Shown piece by piece: positions 1 to 8,688 of a DNA stretch of 64,000 bases. The DNA comes from Streptomyces sp. DH24 (GTDB lineage: Bacteria > Actinomycetota > Actinomycetes > Streptomycetales > Streptomycetaceae), in contig NZ_JARVKW010000005.1 of the NCBI RefSeq assembly GCF_029813775.1, positions 213,569 through 277,568 of the forward strand, written 5' to 3'. The notes beneath the pieces are model-generated. The model was not told where the DNA came from, made no database searches, and saw only the letters and a list, made by a program, of their open reading frames with translations. The first letter of the stretch is position 1. Each line of letters starts with the position of its first letter. The translations under genes and the position numbers were made by a program.

Positions 1-219
1 GCACATCCCCATGCCACCCATGGGCACGGCCTCGCCGTCCAGCACGCAGACGTCGATGCCGCCCCTGTCCAGCTCCTTGAGGACGGCCGCAGGTGTCGCG
101 CATTCCAGGAACTCGACCAACGGGGCATCGGGAGCGGGCCGTCGGCCGGTGGCCAACCGCACCTGTTCCCGGGTGTTGGAGTCGTCGCTGTAGACCAGCA
201 CCGTGGCGGTCGGCTGCAT
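1..219 (-). CDS. Receiver-like (CheY-type) domain protein, C-terminal part beyond window
   Basis: Only the first 73 codons lie in the window; the reading frame runs off the left edge. The start ATG is preceded by GGAGGA at a good distance (complement of about 223-229). The visible residues resemble the first half of a response-regulator receiver fold: a hydrophobic strand VLVYSDD with an acidic pair, and later IDVCVLDGE, where the Asp sits where the phospho-acceptor would be. No DNA-binding domain can be seen because the end is missing. It is divergent from ctaE, 144 bp away. The identity rests on pattern alone and could be another Rossmann-like fold. Confidence 0.6.
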   Translation of the reverse strand, partial: MQPTATVLVYSDDSNTREQVRLATGRRPAPDAPLVEFLECATPAAVLKELDRGGIDVCVLDGEAVPMGGMGMC

Positions 220-352
220 TGTTCCTCCGTGACGTCAGCGTCGTAAGGACAGGCCCGTGGGGCGGATGCTACCCCTCCGAACACCACGTCAACAGCGGTA
301 CGACCGTCCCAGACACTCCGAACGGCACCCCCCGGAGTGAGGGCGGGATAAG

Positions 353-373
353 CGACCGACATAATGTCGGTCG
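353..373. promoter_or_regulatory. Perfect palindrome across the ctaE start codon
   Basis: Two perfect 10-nt arms, CGACCGACAT (353-362) and ATGTCGGTCG (364-373), flank one central A. The ATG of ctaE is the first three bases of the right arm. As RNA it could form a 9-bp stem with a UAA loop that takes up the start codon; as DNA it could be an operator. No clear Shine-Dalgarno sequence precedes the ATG. Function is inferred. Confidence 0.55.
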
Positions 374-984
374 TGGCGACAGCAACGACAGTAGAAACCG
401 GGCACGCGCACCCGTCGGTCAATCGGCCGAACCTCGTCAGCGTCGGAACGATCATCTGGTTGAGTTCCGAGCTGATGTTCTTCGCGGCCCTCTTCGCGAT
501 GTACTTCACCCTGCGATCGGTGACAGGGCCCGACCACTGGAAGGAAATGGCGGATGCGCTGAACTTCCCGTTCTCGGCGACCAACACCACGATCCTGGTG
601 CTCTCCTCCCTCACCTGCCAGCTCGGCGTGTTCGCCGCCGAGCGCGGTGACGTGAAGAAGCTCCGGATGTGGTTCATCGTCACCTTCATCATGGGTGCGA
701 TCTTCATCGGGGGCCAGGTCTTCGAGTACACCGAGCTGGTCAAGCACGAGGGCCTCTCGCTCTCGTCCGACCCGTACGGCTCGGTCTTCTACCTGACGAC
801 CGGCTTCCACGGCCTGCACGTGACAGGCGGACTCATCGCCTTCCTGCTGGTCCTCGGCCGTACCTACGCGGCCAGCAGGTTCACCCACGAGCAGGCGACC
901 GCCGCCATCGTCGTGTCCTACTACTGGCACTTCGTCGATGTCGTCTGGATCGGCCTCTTCGCCACGATCTACATGATCAAGTAG
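364..984 (+). CDS. ctaE: Cytochrome c oxidase subunit III (CtaE)
   Basis: This is the 206-residue subunit III of the aa3-type cytochrome c oxidase, the terminal enzyme of aerobic respiration in the cytoplasmic membrane. The protein matches the short five-helix actinobacterial form: [20 protein letters not shown] opens the first membrane segment, and the last helices contain [19 protein letters not shown], the conserved WHFVDVVW signature of the family. It is followed after 66 bp by qcrC-qcrA-qcrB, as expected for the bc1-aa3 supercomplex; the catalytic subunits ctaC/ctaD are not in this window. The start is the ATG inside the palindrome 353-373; GTG at 373 is an alternative. A possible -10 (GATAAG, 347-352) would leave almost no 5' leader. 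Confidence 0.95.
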   Translation: MSVVATATTVETGHAHPSVNRPNLVSVGTIIWLSSELMFFAALFAMYFTLRSVTGPDHWKEMADALNFPFSATNTTILVLSSLTCQLGVFAAERGDVKKLRMWFIVTFIMGAIFIGGQVFEYTELVKHEGLSLSSDPYGSVFYLTTGFHGLHVTGGLIAFLLVLGRTYAASRFTHEQATAAIVVSYYWHFVDVVWIGLFATIYMIK

Positions 985-1050
985 CCGGGCCCGCTCCCGA
1001 GCACATCTCCAGAAGCATCGACGCAGAAGATCCTGACACCGGGGTAATCC

Positions 1051-1860
1051 GTGAAAAAGCTCTCCGCACGACGACGCCACCCGCTGGCGGCACTCGTCGT
1101 CCTACTCCTCGCGCTGGCATGCACCGGGGGGCTGTACGCCGTGTTCGCACCCGCGGACAAGGCGAAGGCCGACGAAACCGCCCAGTCCCTCACCATCGAG
1201 GAGGGCAAGAAGCTCTACTCGGTGGGCTGCGCCAGCTGCCACGGCACCGGCGGTCAGGGCAGCAGCGACGGCCCCAGCCTGGTCGGCGTGGGTGCCGCGG
1301 CCGTCGACTTCCAGGTGGGCACCGGCCGTATGCCGGCGCAGCAGCCTGGCGCCCAGGTGCCGCGCAAGAAGGTCATCTACTCGCAGGCCGAGATCGACCA
1401 GCTGGCGGCGTACATCGCCTCCCTGGGTGCCGGTCCGTCCGTCCCGACCGAGGAGCAGTACGGCCCGGAGGGTGCGGACATCGCCAAGGGCGGCGACCTG
1501 TTCCGCAACAACTGCGCGCAGTGCCACAACTTCACCGGCAAGGGTGGTGCGCTGACACACGGCAAGTACGCGCCCAGCCTTGAGGGCGTCGACCCGAAGC
1601 ACATCTACGAGGCCATGCAGACGGGCCCGCAGAACATGCCGTCCTTCCCCGACACCACCCTGTCGGAGAAGAACAAGAAGGACATCATCGCGTACCTCGA
1701 CGCGGTCAACGGTGACGACTCCGAGAGCCCGGGCGGCCTGGAGCTGGGCGGACTCGGTCCGGTCAGTGAGGGTCTGTTCGGCTGGATCTTCGGTCTGGGC
1801 GGTCTGATCGCCGTCGCCGTCTGGGTCGCCGCTCGGACCGCAAAGGCCAAGAAGTCATGA
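1051..1860 (+). CDS. qcrC: Cytochrome bc1 complex dihaem cytochrome c subunit (QcrC)
   Basis: QcrC replaces cytochrome c1 and the soluble cytochrome c in Actinobacteria: it carries electrons from the Rieske centre to the aa3 oxidase. The 269 residues show an N-terminal hydrophobic anchor (about 12-33), two CxxCH haem c sites (C60/C63/H64 in CASCH and C155/C158/H159 in CAQCH) and a C-terminal membrane helix (about 243-262). It starts with GTG. Its last bases form an ATGA overlap with qcrA, so translation is probably coupled. The two-haem form, fixed by a C-terminal anchor, is the family norm. Confidence 0.96.
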   Translation: MKKLSARRRHPLAALVVLLLALACTGGLYAVFAPADKAKADETAQSLTIEEGKKLYSVGCASCHGTGGQGSSDGPSLVGVGAAAVDFQVGTGRMPAQQPGAQVPRKKVIYSQAEIDQLAAYIASLGAGPSVPTEEQYGPEGADIAKGGDLFRNNCAQCHNFTGKGGALTHGKYAPSLEGVDPKHIYEAMQTGPQNMPSFPDTTLSEKNKKDIIAYLDAVNGDDSESPGGLELGGLGPVSEGLFGWIFGLGGLIAVAVWVAARTAKAKKS

Positions 1861-2915
1861 GTAGCCAACACATTCCCGAAGAGAACCTGCCGGCTGAGCA
1901 GGACACCACGCACGGCGCGGTGGACGTCGCGGACGACAAGCACCCGTTCGCCGACCCGGGCCTGCCGCCCCACGAGCCCCGGATCCAGGACATCGACGAG
2001 CGGGCCGCCAAGCGGTCCGAGCGTGCGGTCGCCCTGATGTTCACGGTGTCGATGCTGGCGACCATCGGCTTCATCGTCGCGTTCGTGAGCATCCCGATCG
2101 ACCGGTCGGTGTACATCTTCCCGCTCGGCAACATCAGCGCGCTGAACTTCGCGCTCGGTGTGACCCTGGGTCTGGCGCTGTTCTGCATCGGCGCCGGCGC
2201 GGTCCACTGGGCCCGCACCCTGATGACCGACGTGGAGATGTCCGACGAGCGCCACCCGATCGAGGCGTCTCCCGAGCTGCGCTCGAAGATCCACGAGGAC
2301 TTCCGCCAGGGCGCCAAGGAGTCGGCCCTCGGCCGCCGCAAGCTCCTGCGCAACACCATGCTCGGCGCGCTCACCCTGGTCCCGCTGACCAGCATCGTCC
2401 TGCTGCGCGACCTCGGTCCGCTGCCCGGCGACAAGCTGCGTCACACCCTGTGGTCCAAGGGCAAGCTGCTCGTCAACATGAACACGAACGAGCCGCTGCG
2501 TCCGTCCGACGTCGCGGTGGGCTCCCTCACCTTCGCCAAGCCCGAGGGCCTGGAGGAGCACGACCACAGCTTCCAGACCGAGATCGCCAAGGCCGCCCTG
2601 ATGATCGTCCGCATCCAGCCGGACGACATCAAGGACAAGCGCGAGCTGGAGTGGTCGCACGAGGGCATCGTCGCGTACTCGAAGATCTGCACCCACGTCG
2701 GCTGCCCGATCTCCCTGTACGAGCAGCAGACGCACCACGTGCTCTGCCCCTGCCACCAGTCCACCTTCGACCTCTCCGACGGTGCCCGGGTGATCTTCGG
2801 TCCCGCCGGCCACGCCCTGCCGCAGCTGCGCATCGGCGTGAACGAGGAGGGTTACCTCGAGGCGCTCAGCGACTTCGAAGAGCCCGTCGGTCCTGCCTTC
2901 TGGGAGCGCGGATGA
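1857..2915 (+). CDS. qcrA: Cytochrome bc1 complex Rieske iron-sulfur subunit (QcrA)
   Basis: QcrA carries the [2Fe-2S] Rieske cluster that takes electrons from menaquinol. The cluster boxes are CTHVGC (ligands C278 and H280, disulfide C283) and CPCHQS (ligands C297 and H300, disulfide C299). Unlike the single-helix form of most bacteria, this 352-residue protein has three membrane segments (about 60-80, 95-118 and 167-185). A GRRK motif at 159-162 precedes the third. In S. coelicolor this arrangement is known to use Sec for the first two helices and Tat for the third. The start overlaps the qcrC stop and the stop overlaps the qcrB start, both as ATGA. Confidence 0.96.
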   Translation: MSSQHIPEENLPAEQDTTHGAVDVADDKHPFADPGLPPHEPRIQDIDERAAKRSERAVALMFTVSMLATIGFIVAFVSIPIDRSVYIFPLGNISALNFALGVTLGLALFCIGAGAVHWARTLMTDVEMSDERHPIEASPELRSKIHEDFRQGAKESALGRRKLLRNTMLGALTLVPLTSIVLLRDLGPLPGDKLRHTLWSKGKLLVNMNTNEPLRPSDVAVGSLTFAKPEGLEEHDHSFQTEIAKAALMIVRIQPDDIKDKRELEWSHEGIVAYSKICTHVGCPISLYEQQTHHVLCPCHQSTFDLSDGARVIFGPAGHALPQLRIGVNEEGYLEALSDFEEPVGPAFWERG

Positions 2916-4570
2916 GTACCACCACCAACACCAACGCCGCCGGCTCCGACGGGCCGGGCCGCGCACGCGGGAAGGCACCGGCCGGCGAACGCGTCGCCGA
3001 CTGGGCCGACGGCCGGCTCGGGATCTACTCCCTGGCCAAGGCCAACATGCGCAAGATCTTCCCGGACCACTGGTCCTTCATGCTGGGTGAGATCTGCCTC
3101 TACAGCTTCATCATCATCATCCTCACGGGTGTGTACCTGACGCTGTTCTTCCACCCGTCGATGAACGAGGTGGAGTACCACGGCAGTTACGTCCCGATGC
3201 AGGGCGTGCTGATGAGTGAGGCGTACGCCTCCACGCTGGACATCAGCTTCGACGTGCGCGGTGGTCTGCTCATCCGGCAGATCCACCACTGGGCGGCGAT
3301 CATCTTCCTCGCCGGCATGTTCGTGCACATGATGCGCGTGTTCTTCACCGGCGCGTTCCGCAAGCCGCGCGAGGTCAACTGGCTGTTCGGCTTCCTGCTG
3401 TTCGTCCTGGGCATGTTCACCGGTTTCACCGGCTACTCGCTCCCGGACGACCTGCTCTCCGGCACCGGTGTCCGCTTCACGCAGGGCGCCATCCTGTCGG
3501 TGCCGATCGTCGGCACGTACATCTCGATGTTCCTGTTCGGCGGGGAGTTCCCGGGCGGCGACTTCGTCGCGCGGTTCTACTCGATCCACATCCTGCTGCT
3601 GCCGGGCATCATGCTCGGTCTGGTGGTCGCCCACCTGATCCTGGTCTTCTACCACAAGCACACGCAGTTCGCGGGCCCCGGACGGACCAACAAGAACGTC
3701 GTCGGCATGCCGCTGCTGCCGGTCTACACGGCGAAGGCCGGAGGCTTCTTCTTCCTGGTCTTCGGTGTCATCGCCGCCCTCGGCGGCATCGCGTCCGTCA
3801 ACCCGATCTGGGTCCTGGGCCCCTACCGTCCGGACTACGTGTCCACGGGCGCCCAGCCCGACTGGTACATGGGCTTCGCCGAGGGTCTGGTCCGCGCCAT
3901 GCCGGGCTGGGAGATCAACTTCTGGGGTCACACGCTCGTCCTGGGTGTGTTCATCCCGCTGGTGGTCTTCGGTCTCTTCCTCGGTGTGCTGGCCCTGTAC
4001 CCGTTCATCGAGTCCTGGATCACCGGGGACAAGCGCGAGCACCACATCCTGGACCGCCCGCGCAACGCCCCGACCCGGACCGGTTTCGGCGTCGCGTGGA
4101 TCACCGCCTACATGATCATGCTGATCGGCGGCGGCAACGACATCGTGGCCACGCACTTCCACCTGTCGATCAACGCGGTCACCTGGTTCGTCCGCATCGG
4201 CTTCTTCGTCGGTCCGGTCATCGCGTTCATCATCACCAAGCGGATCTGTCTCGGCCTCCAGCGCCGGGACCACGACAAGGTGCTGCACGGCCGCGAGTCG
4301 GGCATCATCAAGCGCCTGCCGCACGGTGAGTTCATCGAGGTGCACGAGCCGCTCAGCCAGGAGCAGCTCTACACGCTCACCGCTCACGAGCAGTACAAGC
4401 CGGTCGAGATCGGCCCGGCGGTCGACGAGAACGGTGTCGAGCGCAAGGTGAAGGGCTCCGAGAAGCTGCGCGCCAAGCTGAGCAAGGCGTACTTCGGTTC
4501 GGAGTCGCAGGTCCCGAAGCCGACCGTCGAGGAGTACAAGGAGATCACGAGCGGCCACGGCCACCACTGA
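2912..4570 (+). CDS. qcrB: Cytochrome bc1 complex cytochrome b subunit (QcrB)
   Basis: QcrB is the membrane core of the menaquinol:cytochrome c reductase and holds two b haems. The 552-residue protein has the four expected axial histidines as two pairs: H125 and H139 (in IHHWAA and FVHMM) and H226 and H241 (in YSIH and VVAHL). The quinol-site PEWY motif is PDWY here (316-319). The C-terminal part, after the eighth helix, is a long polar extension, typical for Actinobacteria. I chose ATG 2912, which overlaps the qcrA stop as ATGA, although an open frame extends further upstream. It is the last gene before a strong terminator. Confidence 0.96.
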   Translation: MSTTTNTNAAGSDGPGRARGKAPAGERVADWADGRLGIYSLAKANMRKIFPDHWSFMLGEICLYSFIIIILTGVYLTLFFHPSMNEVEYHGSYVPMQGVLMSEAYASTLDISFDVRGGLLIRQIHHWAAIIFLAGMFVHMMRVFFTGAFRKPREVNWLFGFLLFVLGMFTGFTGYSLPDDLLSGTGVRFTQGAILSVPIVGTYISMFLFGGEFPGGDFVARFYSIHILLLPGIMLGLVVAHLILVFYHKHTQFAGPGRTNKNVVGMPLLPVYTAKAGGFFFLVFGVIAALGGIASVNPIWVLGPYRPDYVSTGAQPDWYMGFAEGLVRAMPGWEINFWGHTLVLGVFIPLVVFGLFLGVLALYPFIESWITGDKREHHILDRPRNAPTRTGFGVAWITAYMIMLIGGGNDIVATHFHLSINAVTWFVRIGFFVGPVIAFIITKRICLGLQRRDHDKVLHGRESGIIKRLPHGEFIEVHEPLSQEQLYTLTAHEQYKPVEIGPAVDENGVERKVKGSEKLRAKLSKAYFGSESQVPKPTVEEYKEITSGHGHH

Positions 4571-4594
4571 TCGCTGCGTTCGCCACTTCACGCG

Positions 4595-4630
4595 GAAGGG
4601 CCCCGTCCCGCTTTACGGACGGGGCCCTTC
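4595..4630 (+). terminator. Intrinsic terminator after qcrB
   Basis: A perfect 14-bp inverted repeat (GAAGGGCCCCGTCC, 4595-4608, with its complement at 4617-4630) and an 8-nt loop lies 24 bp after the qcrB stop. There is no long T-run, as is usual in Streptomyces. Confidence 0.85.
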
Positions 4631-4694
4631 GCCGTGCCCGGGGCTGGATAGGGTGGGAACCAGTCTGAACACGGCTACGACCCAGGAGCGGCTG

Positions 4695-5759
4695 ATGAGC
4701 GCTGTGACCCCCGCTGGAGGCGACACCGCGGCGGGCCGCACCTGGCCCGCCCTGCTGAACGGCCTGCTGGACCGCCGCGACCTGACCGCCGACGACACCG
4801 CCTGGGCGATGGACCTGATCATGCGCGGCGAGGCCACCGACGCGCAGATCGCCGGCTTCGCGGTGGCCCTGCGCGCCAAGGGCGAGACCGTCGAGGAGAT
4901 CACCGGCCTGGTCCGCACGATGTACGAGCACGCCAACGTGATCCGGGTGCCCGGCGAGACGGTCGACATCGTCGGCACCGGCGGCGACGGCGCCAAGACG
5001 GTGAACATCTCCACCATGTCCGCGATCGTCGTCGCGGGCACCGGCGCCAAGGTCGTCAAGCACGGCAACCGCGCCGCGTCCTCCGCGTCCGGGGCGTCCG
5101 ACGTGCTGGAGAAGCTCGGCGTGAACCTGGAGCTGACGCCGAAGCGGGTGGCCGAGGTCGCCGAGGAGGCCGGCATCACCTTCTGCTTCGCCGTGAAGTT
5201 CCACCCGGCGCTGCGCCACGTGGCGGCGGCCCGCGGCCAGCTCGGCATCCGCACGGTGTTCAACTTCCTGGGTCCGCTGACCAACCCGGCGCAGGTGACG
5301 TCCCAGGCGATCGGTGTGGCCGACGCGCGGATGGCGCCGATCATCGCGGGCGTCTTCGCCGAGCGCGGCAACTCCTCGCTGGTGTTCCGCGGCGACGACG
5401 GCCTGGACGAGCTGACCACGACGTCCACGTCCCACGTGTGGGTCGTCCGGGACGGCAAGGTGTCCGCGGAGACCTTCGACCCCAGGGACGTCGGCCTCGA
5501 CCTGGTCCCGGTGGAGGCGCTGCGCGGCGCGGACGCCTCCTACAACGCGGAGGTCGCCCGCAGGCTGCTGGAGGGCGAGCCCGGCCCGGTCCGGGACGCC
5601 GTCCTGCTGAACGCGGCGGCGGCCCTGGTGGCCCTCAGACCGTCCGGCGCGCCGCTGACCGAGCAGATCCGGGCCGGCATGGCGCAGGCCGCCGAGGCGA
5701 TCGACTCGGGGGCGGCCAAGCGGACGCTGGACCGCTGGGTGGCGGCGAGCCACGCCTGA
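4695..5759 (+). CDS. trpD: Anthranilate phosphoribosyltransferase (TrpD)
   Basis: TrpD joins anthranilate to phosphoribosyl pyrophosphate, the second committed step of tryptophan synthesis. The 354-residue protein shows the family signatures: [10 protein letters not shown] (PRPP loop), the [18 protein letters not shown] stretch that binds substrate and metal, and [14 protein letters not shown] 4695 is preferred over an in-frame GTG at 4653 because it has AGGAG at 4684-4688, and because a likely -10 box (TAGGGT, 4649-4654) would place the transcript start after the GTG. It is not in a trp operon: the fused anthranilate synthase is 31 kb away on the other strand. Adjacency of trpD to the qcr genes is also seen in M. 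tuberculosis. Confidence 0.95.
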   Translation: MSAVTPAGGDTAAGRTWPALLNGLLDRRDLTADDTAWAMDLIMRGEATDAQIAGFAVALRAKGETVEEITGLVRTMYEHANVIRVPGETVDIVGTGGDGAKTVNISTMSAIVVAGTGAKVVKHGNRAASSASGASDVLEKLGVNLELTPKRVAEVAEEAGITFCFAVKFHPALRHVAAARGQLGIRTVFNFLGPLTNPAQVTSQAIGVADARMAPIIAGVFAERGNSSLVFRGDDGLDELTTTSTSHVWVVRDGKVSAETFDPRDVGLDLVPVEALRGADASYNAEVARRLLEGEPGPVRDAVLLNAAAALVALRPSGAPLTEQIRAGMAQAAEAIDSGAAKRTLDRWVAASHA

Positions 5760-5838
5760 CGCGCACCGCCCTGTCGTACGTCCCGCGATCCGGACACGGG
5801 TTGCGGGACGTCGATCTTTTCCCGTACGTTCCTGTGCA

Positions 5839-5955
5839 GGTCATGAGTGACAGTCATGAGGCCCCGGCCGACTGTCCGGCAACCCTCCGTCCGTGGCGGG
5901 GTGCCCCGGGTGAAGACCAGGCCGCAGTCAGCAAGGTCTGCGGCAAGCGCGGACC
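5839..5955 (+). ncRNA. SAM-IV riboswitch aptamer
   Basis: The stretch matches the actinobacterial SAM-IV fold as I know it. P1 is GGTC (5839-5842) with GACC (5915-5918). The core contains GGCCCCGGCC, CCGGCAACCCTCC and GGGGTGCCCCGGGTGAAGACC. A downstream hairpin, GCCGCAG (5921-5927) with CTGCGGC (5938-5944), follows. SAM-IV elements sense S-adenosylmethionine and control sulfur and methionine genes, which fits the desulfurase-like gene downstream. A covariance-model search would confirm it. Confidence 0.85.
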
Positions 5956-6008
5956 CCTCGCACGCTCCTGATGAGCGTGGGGCCAGGGGTCCTGGTCGGT
6001 CGAGGGAG
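5951..6008 (+). promoter_or_regulatory. Putative expression platform of the SAM-IV switch
   Basis: GGACCCCT (5951-5958) can pair perfectly with AGGGGTCC (5985-5992), enclosing a second hairpin CACGCTC (5961-5967)/GAGCGTG (5973-5979). Alternatively CCCTCG (5955-5960) can pair with CGAGGG (6001-6006), which would hide the Shine-Dalgarno sequence of the 6-codon ORF. Two exclusive pairings of this kind suggest translational control. This is inference from base pairing by eye. Confidence 0.5.
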
Positions 6009-6014
6009 TTCCCC

Positions 6015-6035
6015 GTGAGCAAGCGAATGCGCTAG
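6015..6035 (+). CDS. Six-residue leader ORF (MSKRMR)
   Basis: GTG AGC AAG CGA ATG CGC TAG reads M-S-K-R-M-R-stop. It has a good Shine-Dalgarno sequence (GAGGGAG, 6002-6008) six bases before the GTG, better placed than many real genes here. It lies between the SAM-IV aptamer and the desulfurase gene and is followed by a T-run (6065-6070). It contains no Cys, so it is not a classical cysteine attenuator peptide. It could couple riboswitch state to downstream translation or transcription. Expression is unproven. Confidence 0.45.
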   Translation: MSKRMR

Positions 6036-6146
6036 GGCCGCAGAGCCCCGCCTCCGCATCCCCCTTTTTTCACCTTTCGCCGTCCCGCGCCGTGAGCCCT
6101 GCCGGCTCGCGCGGTGATGCCGCCTGCCTCGTACGGGAGTTCCGCC

Positions 6147-7529
6147 ATGCCTTCCTCCACCCCTGCCGCCGACCGGACCGTCCACGCCCCGCTGCCCGTG
6201 CTGGGCCGGGACGTCACCGTGCCGCTCGTCACCGGCGGCGAGGTCACCTACGCCGCGCTCGACTACGCCGCCAGCGCCCCCGCCCTCCAGCGCGTCTGGG
6301 ACGACGTCGCCGCCTACGCGCCGTACTACGGCAGCGTGCACCGGGGCGCCGGGTACCTGTCGCAGCTGTCCACCGACCTGTTCGAGAACGCCCGCCGGAC
6401 CGTCGCCGAGTTCCTCGACTGCCGCGGCGACGACCAGGTCGTCTTCACCCGGTCCACCACCGACTCCCTCAACCTGCTCGCCGCCGCGCTCCCGGCCGGC
6501 TGTGAGGTCTTCGTCTTCGAGACCGAGCACCACGCCTCCCTGCTGCCCTGGCGCGGCGCCCGCGTCACCTACCTCGACGCCCCGAGCAGCCCCCGGCAGG
6601 CGGTGGCGACGCTGGAGCGCGCCCTCGCCTGCCGCGAACCCCACGGCCCGGCCCTCGTCTGCGTCACCGGCGCCTCCAACGTCACCGGCGAACTGTGGCC
6701 GGTGCGGGAACTGGCCGCCGCCGCGCACGCCCACGGCGCCCGCATCGTCCTCGACGCCGCCCAGCTCGCGCCCCACCACCCGCTCTCCGTGCGGGAGCTG
6801 GACGTCGACTGGGTCGCCTTCTCCGGGCACAAGCTGTACGCGCCCTTCGGCGCCGGCGTGCTGGCCGGGCGCGCCGACTGGCTGCGGGAGGCCGACCCGT
6901 ACCTCGCGGGCGGCGGCGCCAGCCGCAGGGTCACCCGCCGCGCGGACGGGGGAGTGGACGTCGAGTGGCACGACACGGCCGCCCGGCACGAGGCCGGCTC
7001 GCCCAACGTCATCGGCGCCTACGCCGTCGCCTCCGCCTGCAAGGCCCTCGCCGAGGCCGGGTTCGACACGCTCGTCGCCCGCGAGGAGTACCTGATCCGC
7101 AAGGTGCGCGAGGGCCTCGCCGACGTCCCCCAGGTGCGGTTCCTCTCCCTGTTCGGGGACGACGCCCCGCGCGTCGGCGTCCTCTCCTTCGTCGTCGACG
7201 GCTGGAACAGCTCCCACTTCGCCGCCGCCCTGTCCGCCGAGTACGGCATCGGTGTCCGCGACGGCCTGTTCTGCGCCCACCCGCTGCTGCGCACCCTGCT
7301 GGGCAGCGACCCGCAGACGCAGGGCGAGTGCGGCGCCCCCGAGGCCGCGCCCGGCGAGAAGTCCCTGAACGCCATCCGCGTCAGCTTCGGCGCGGGCACC
7401 CCGGACGAGCACGTGGACCGCTTCGTGACCGCCTGCCGGGAGCTCGTGCGGGACGGTGCCCGCTGGAACTACCGCACGGAGAACGGCCGTTGCGTCCCCG
7501 ACACCTCCGCGGTGCCGGCCTCGGCGTGA
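6147..7529 (+). CDS. Class V aminotransferase, cysteine desulfurase-like
   Basis: This is a 460-residue PLP enzyme of the SufS/CsdA type, which takes sulfur from cysteine (or acts on a related amino acid). Visible elements are the PLP-lysine motif DWVAFSGHKLYAPFGAGVLAG, the ligand region TRSTTDSLNLLA and DAAQLAPHHP, and a likely active-site Cys in GVRDGLFCAHPL, aligned with the RTGxxC loop of SufS. ATG 6147 has GGGAG at 6135-6139; upstream in-frame starts at 6114 and 6117 lack this. It follows a SAM-IV riboswitch, so expression should respond to S-adenosylmethionine, which supports a sulfur role. It is not in a suf cluster, so it may be a specialised desulfurase rather than the general Fe-S supplier. 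Its end overlaps the convergent glycerate kinase by 61 bp. Confidence 0.85.
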   Translation: MPSSTPAADRTVHAPLPVLGRDVTVPLVTGGEVTYAALDYAASAPALQRVWDDVAAYAPYYGSVHRGAGYLSQLSTDLFENARRTVAEFLDCRGDDQVVFTRSTTDSLNLLAAALPAGCEVFVFETEHHASLLPWRGARVTYLDAPSSPRQAVATLERALACREPHGPALVCVTGASNVTGELWPVRELAAAAHAHGARIVLDAAQLAPHHPLSVRELDVDWVAFSGHKLYAPFGAGVLAGRADWLREADPYLAGGGASRRVTRRADGGVDVEWHDTAARHEAGSPNVIGAYAVASACKALAEAGFDTLVAREEYLIRKVREGLADVPQVRFLSLFGDDAPRVGVLSFVVDGWNSSHFAAALSAEYGIGVRDGLFCAHPLLRTLLGSDPQTQGECGAPEAAPGEKSLNAIRVSFGAGTPDEHVDRFVTACRELVRDGARWNYRTENGRCVPDTSAVPASA

Positions 7530-8677
7530 GCCGGCAGCCGGGCGCCCAGCAGGATCATCCTCAGGGCCCGCTCGGTGGCGTCGGTGAGCAGTTCGGAGGC
7601 CCGCAACAGGGCCTCCGCCAGAGCCATCGGCGCGGGCAGGATGCCGTGACAGGCGTCGACCCCCGGCACCTCGTGGGCGCCCTCGCCGAGCGTGCCCGCG
7701 AGCGCCAGCACCGGACGGCCGTGCAGCTTGGCGCGCCGGGCCACCTCGGCCGGCACCTTGCCGCGCGGCGTCTGGTGGTCCAGGGCGCCCTCGGCGGTGA
7801 CGACCAGGTCGGCGCGGGCCAGCCGGGCGTCCAGGTCCAGGTGGTCCAGGAGCACACCGAAGCGGGGCAGCAGACGGGCGCCGAGCGCGGCGAGCCCGGC
7901 GCCGAGCCCGCCCGAGGCGCCGGTGCCCGGGCCGGTGCGCAGGTCGGTGCCGGTGACGCGGAGGTCGCGGGTGAGGACGTACGCCCAGTTCTCCAGGCCC
8001 GCCGACAGGTCCTCGACCTGGGCCGGGGTCGCGCCCTTCTGCGGGCCGAAGACGCGGGCGACGCCGCGCTCCCCGCACAGCACGTTGAACGGGTTGCAGG
8101 CGACCAGCAGCTCCACGTCCGCGAGCCGGGGGTCGAGGCCCGCCGGGTCGACGCGGTGCAGCCGGACCAGTTCCCGGCCGCCGGGCGGGAGTTCGAGACC
8201 GTCCGCGTCCAGCAGCCGGGCGCCGAGCGCCTGGAGCGCGCCCGCGCCGCCGTCGGACGTGCCGGAGTCGCCGCAGCCGACCAGGATGCGGCGCGCGCCC
8301 GCGTCGAGCGCGGCACGGACGAGTTCGCCGACGCCGTACGTGGTGGTGGCGCCGGGGTCGCGCAGGGAGCGGGGGACCAGGGAGAGGCCCGCGACCGCCG
8401 CCATCTCCACGACTGCCGTGTCCCCGGAGCCGAGCAGCGCGAAATGCGTGCCGAGGGTCTCCCCGACCGGGCCGGTGGCGGCCAGCGCGACCAGCCGGCC
8501 GCCGGTGGTGGCGGCCAGCGTGGCGGCGGTGCCCTCCCCGCCGTCCACCAGCGGGATCAGGTCGACGTCTGCGGCGGGCAGGACGCGGCGCACACCGGAC
8601 GCGATGGCGTCGGCGGCGGCCTGGGCGGACAGGGACTCCTTGAAGCCACTGGGGGCCACGGCGATACGGCTCAGCAC
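7469..8677 (-). CDS. Glycerate kinase (GarK/GlxK family)
   Basis: The protein phosphorylates D-glycerate, feeding it into glycolysis. The family is recognised by APSGFKESLSAQAAADAIA at the N terminus, IPLVDGGEGTA, the central GCGDSGTSDGGAGALQALG and the later GxGASGGLGAGL loop. The frame remains open well upstream, inside the transporter gene. The chosen GTG (8677) lies 11 nt after the transporter stop and has the Shine-Dalgarno GAGGAG, part of the TGAGGAG that closes the transporter gene. Length from there is 402 residues, slightly longer than usual because the C terminus extends past the convergent desulfurase stop. It forms an operon with the DASS transporter. Confidence 0.9.
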   Translation of the reverse strand: MLSRIAVAPSGFKESLSAQAAADAIASGVRRVLPAADVDLIPLVDGGEGTAATLAATTGGRLVALAATGPVGETLGTHFALLGSGDTAVVEMAAVAGLSLVPRSLRDPGATTTYGVGELVRAALDAGARRILVGCGDSGTSDGGAGALQALGARLLDADGLELPPGGRELVRLHRVDPAGLDPRLADVELLVACNPFNVLCGERGVARVFGPQKGATPAQVEDLSAGLENWAYVLTRDLRVTGTDLRTGPGTGASGGLGAGLAALGARLLPRFGVLLDHLDLDARLARADLVVTAEGALDHQTPRGKVPAEVARRAKLHGRPVLALAGTLGEGAHEVPGVDACHGILPAPMALAEALLRASELLTDATERALRMILLGARLPAHAEAGTAEVSGTQRPFSVR

Positions 8678-8688
8678 GGTTGTTCTCC

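Noticed and set aside
4653..4694. GTG 4653 as trpD start
   Set aside because: It lies within a probable -10 region and lacks a ribosome-binding site; ATG 4695 has AGGAG at the right distance.
5928..8078. A 716-codon open frame on the minus strand across the desulfurase and glycerate kinase genes
   Set aside because: It runs antisense to and out of frame with recognised enzymes and consists of Arg/Gly/Pro-rich sequence without motifs, typical of a high-GC shadow frame.
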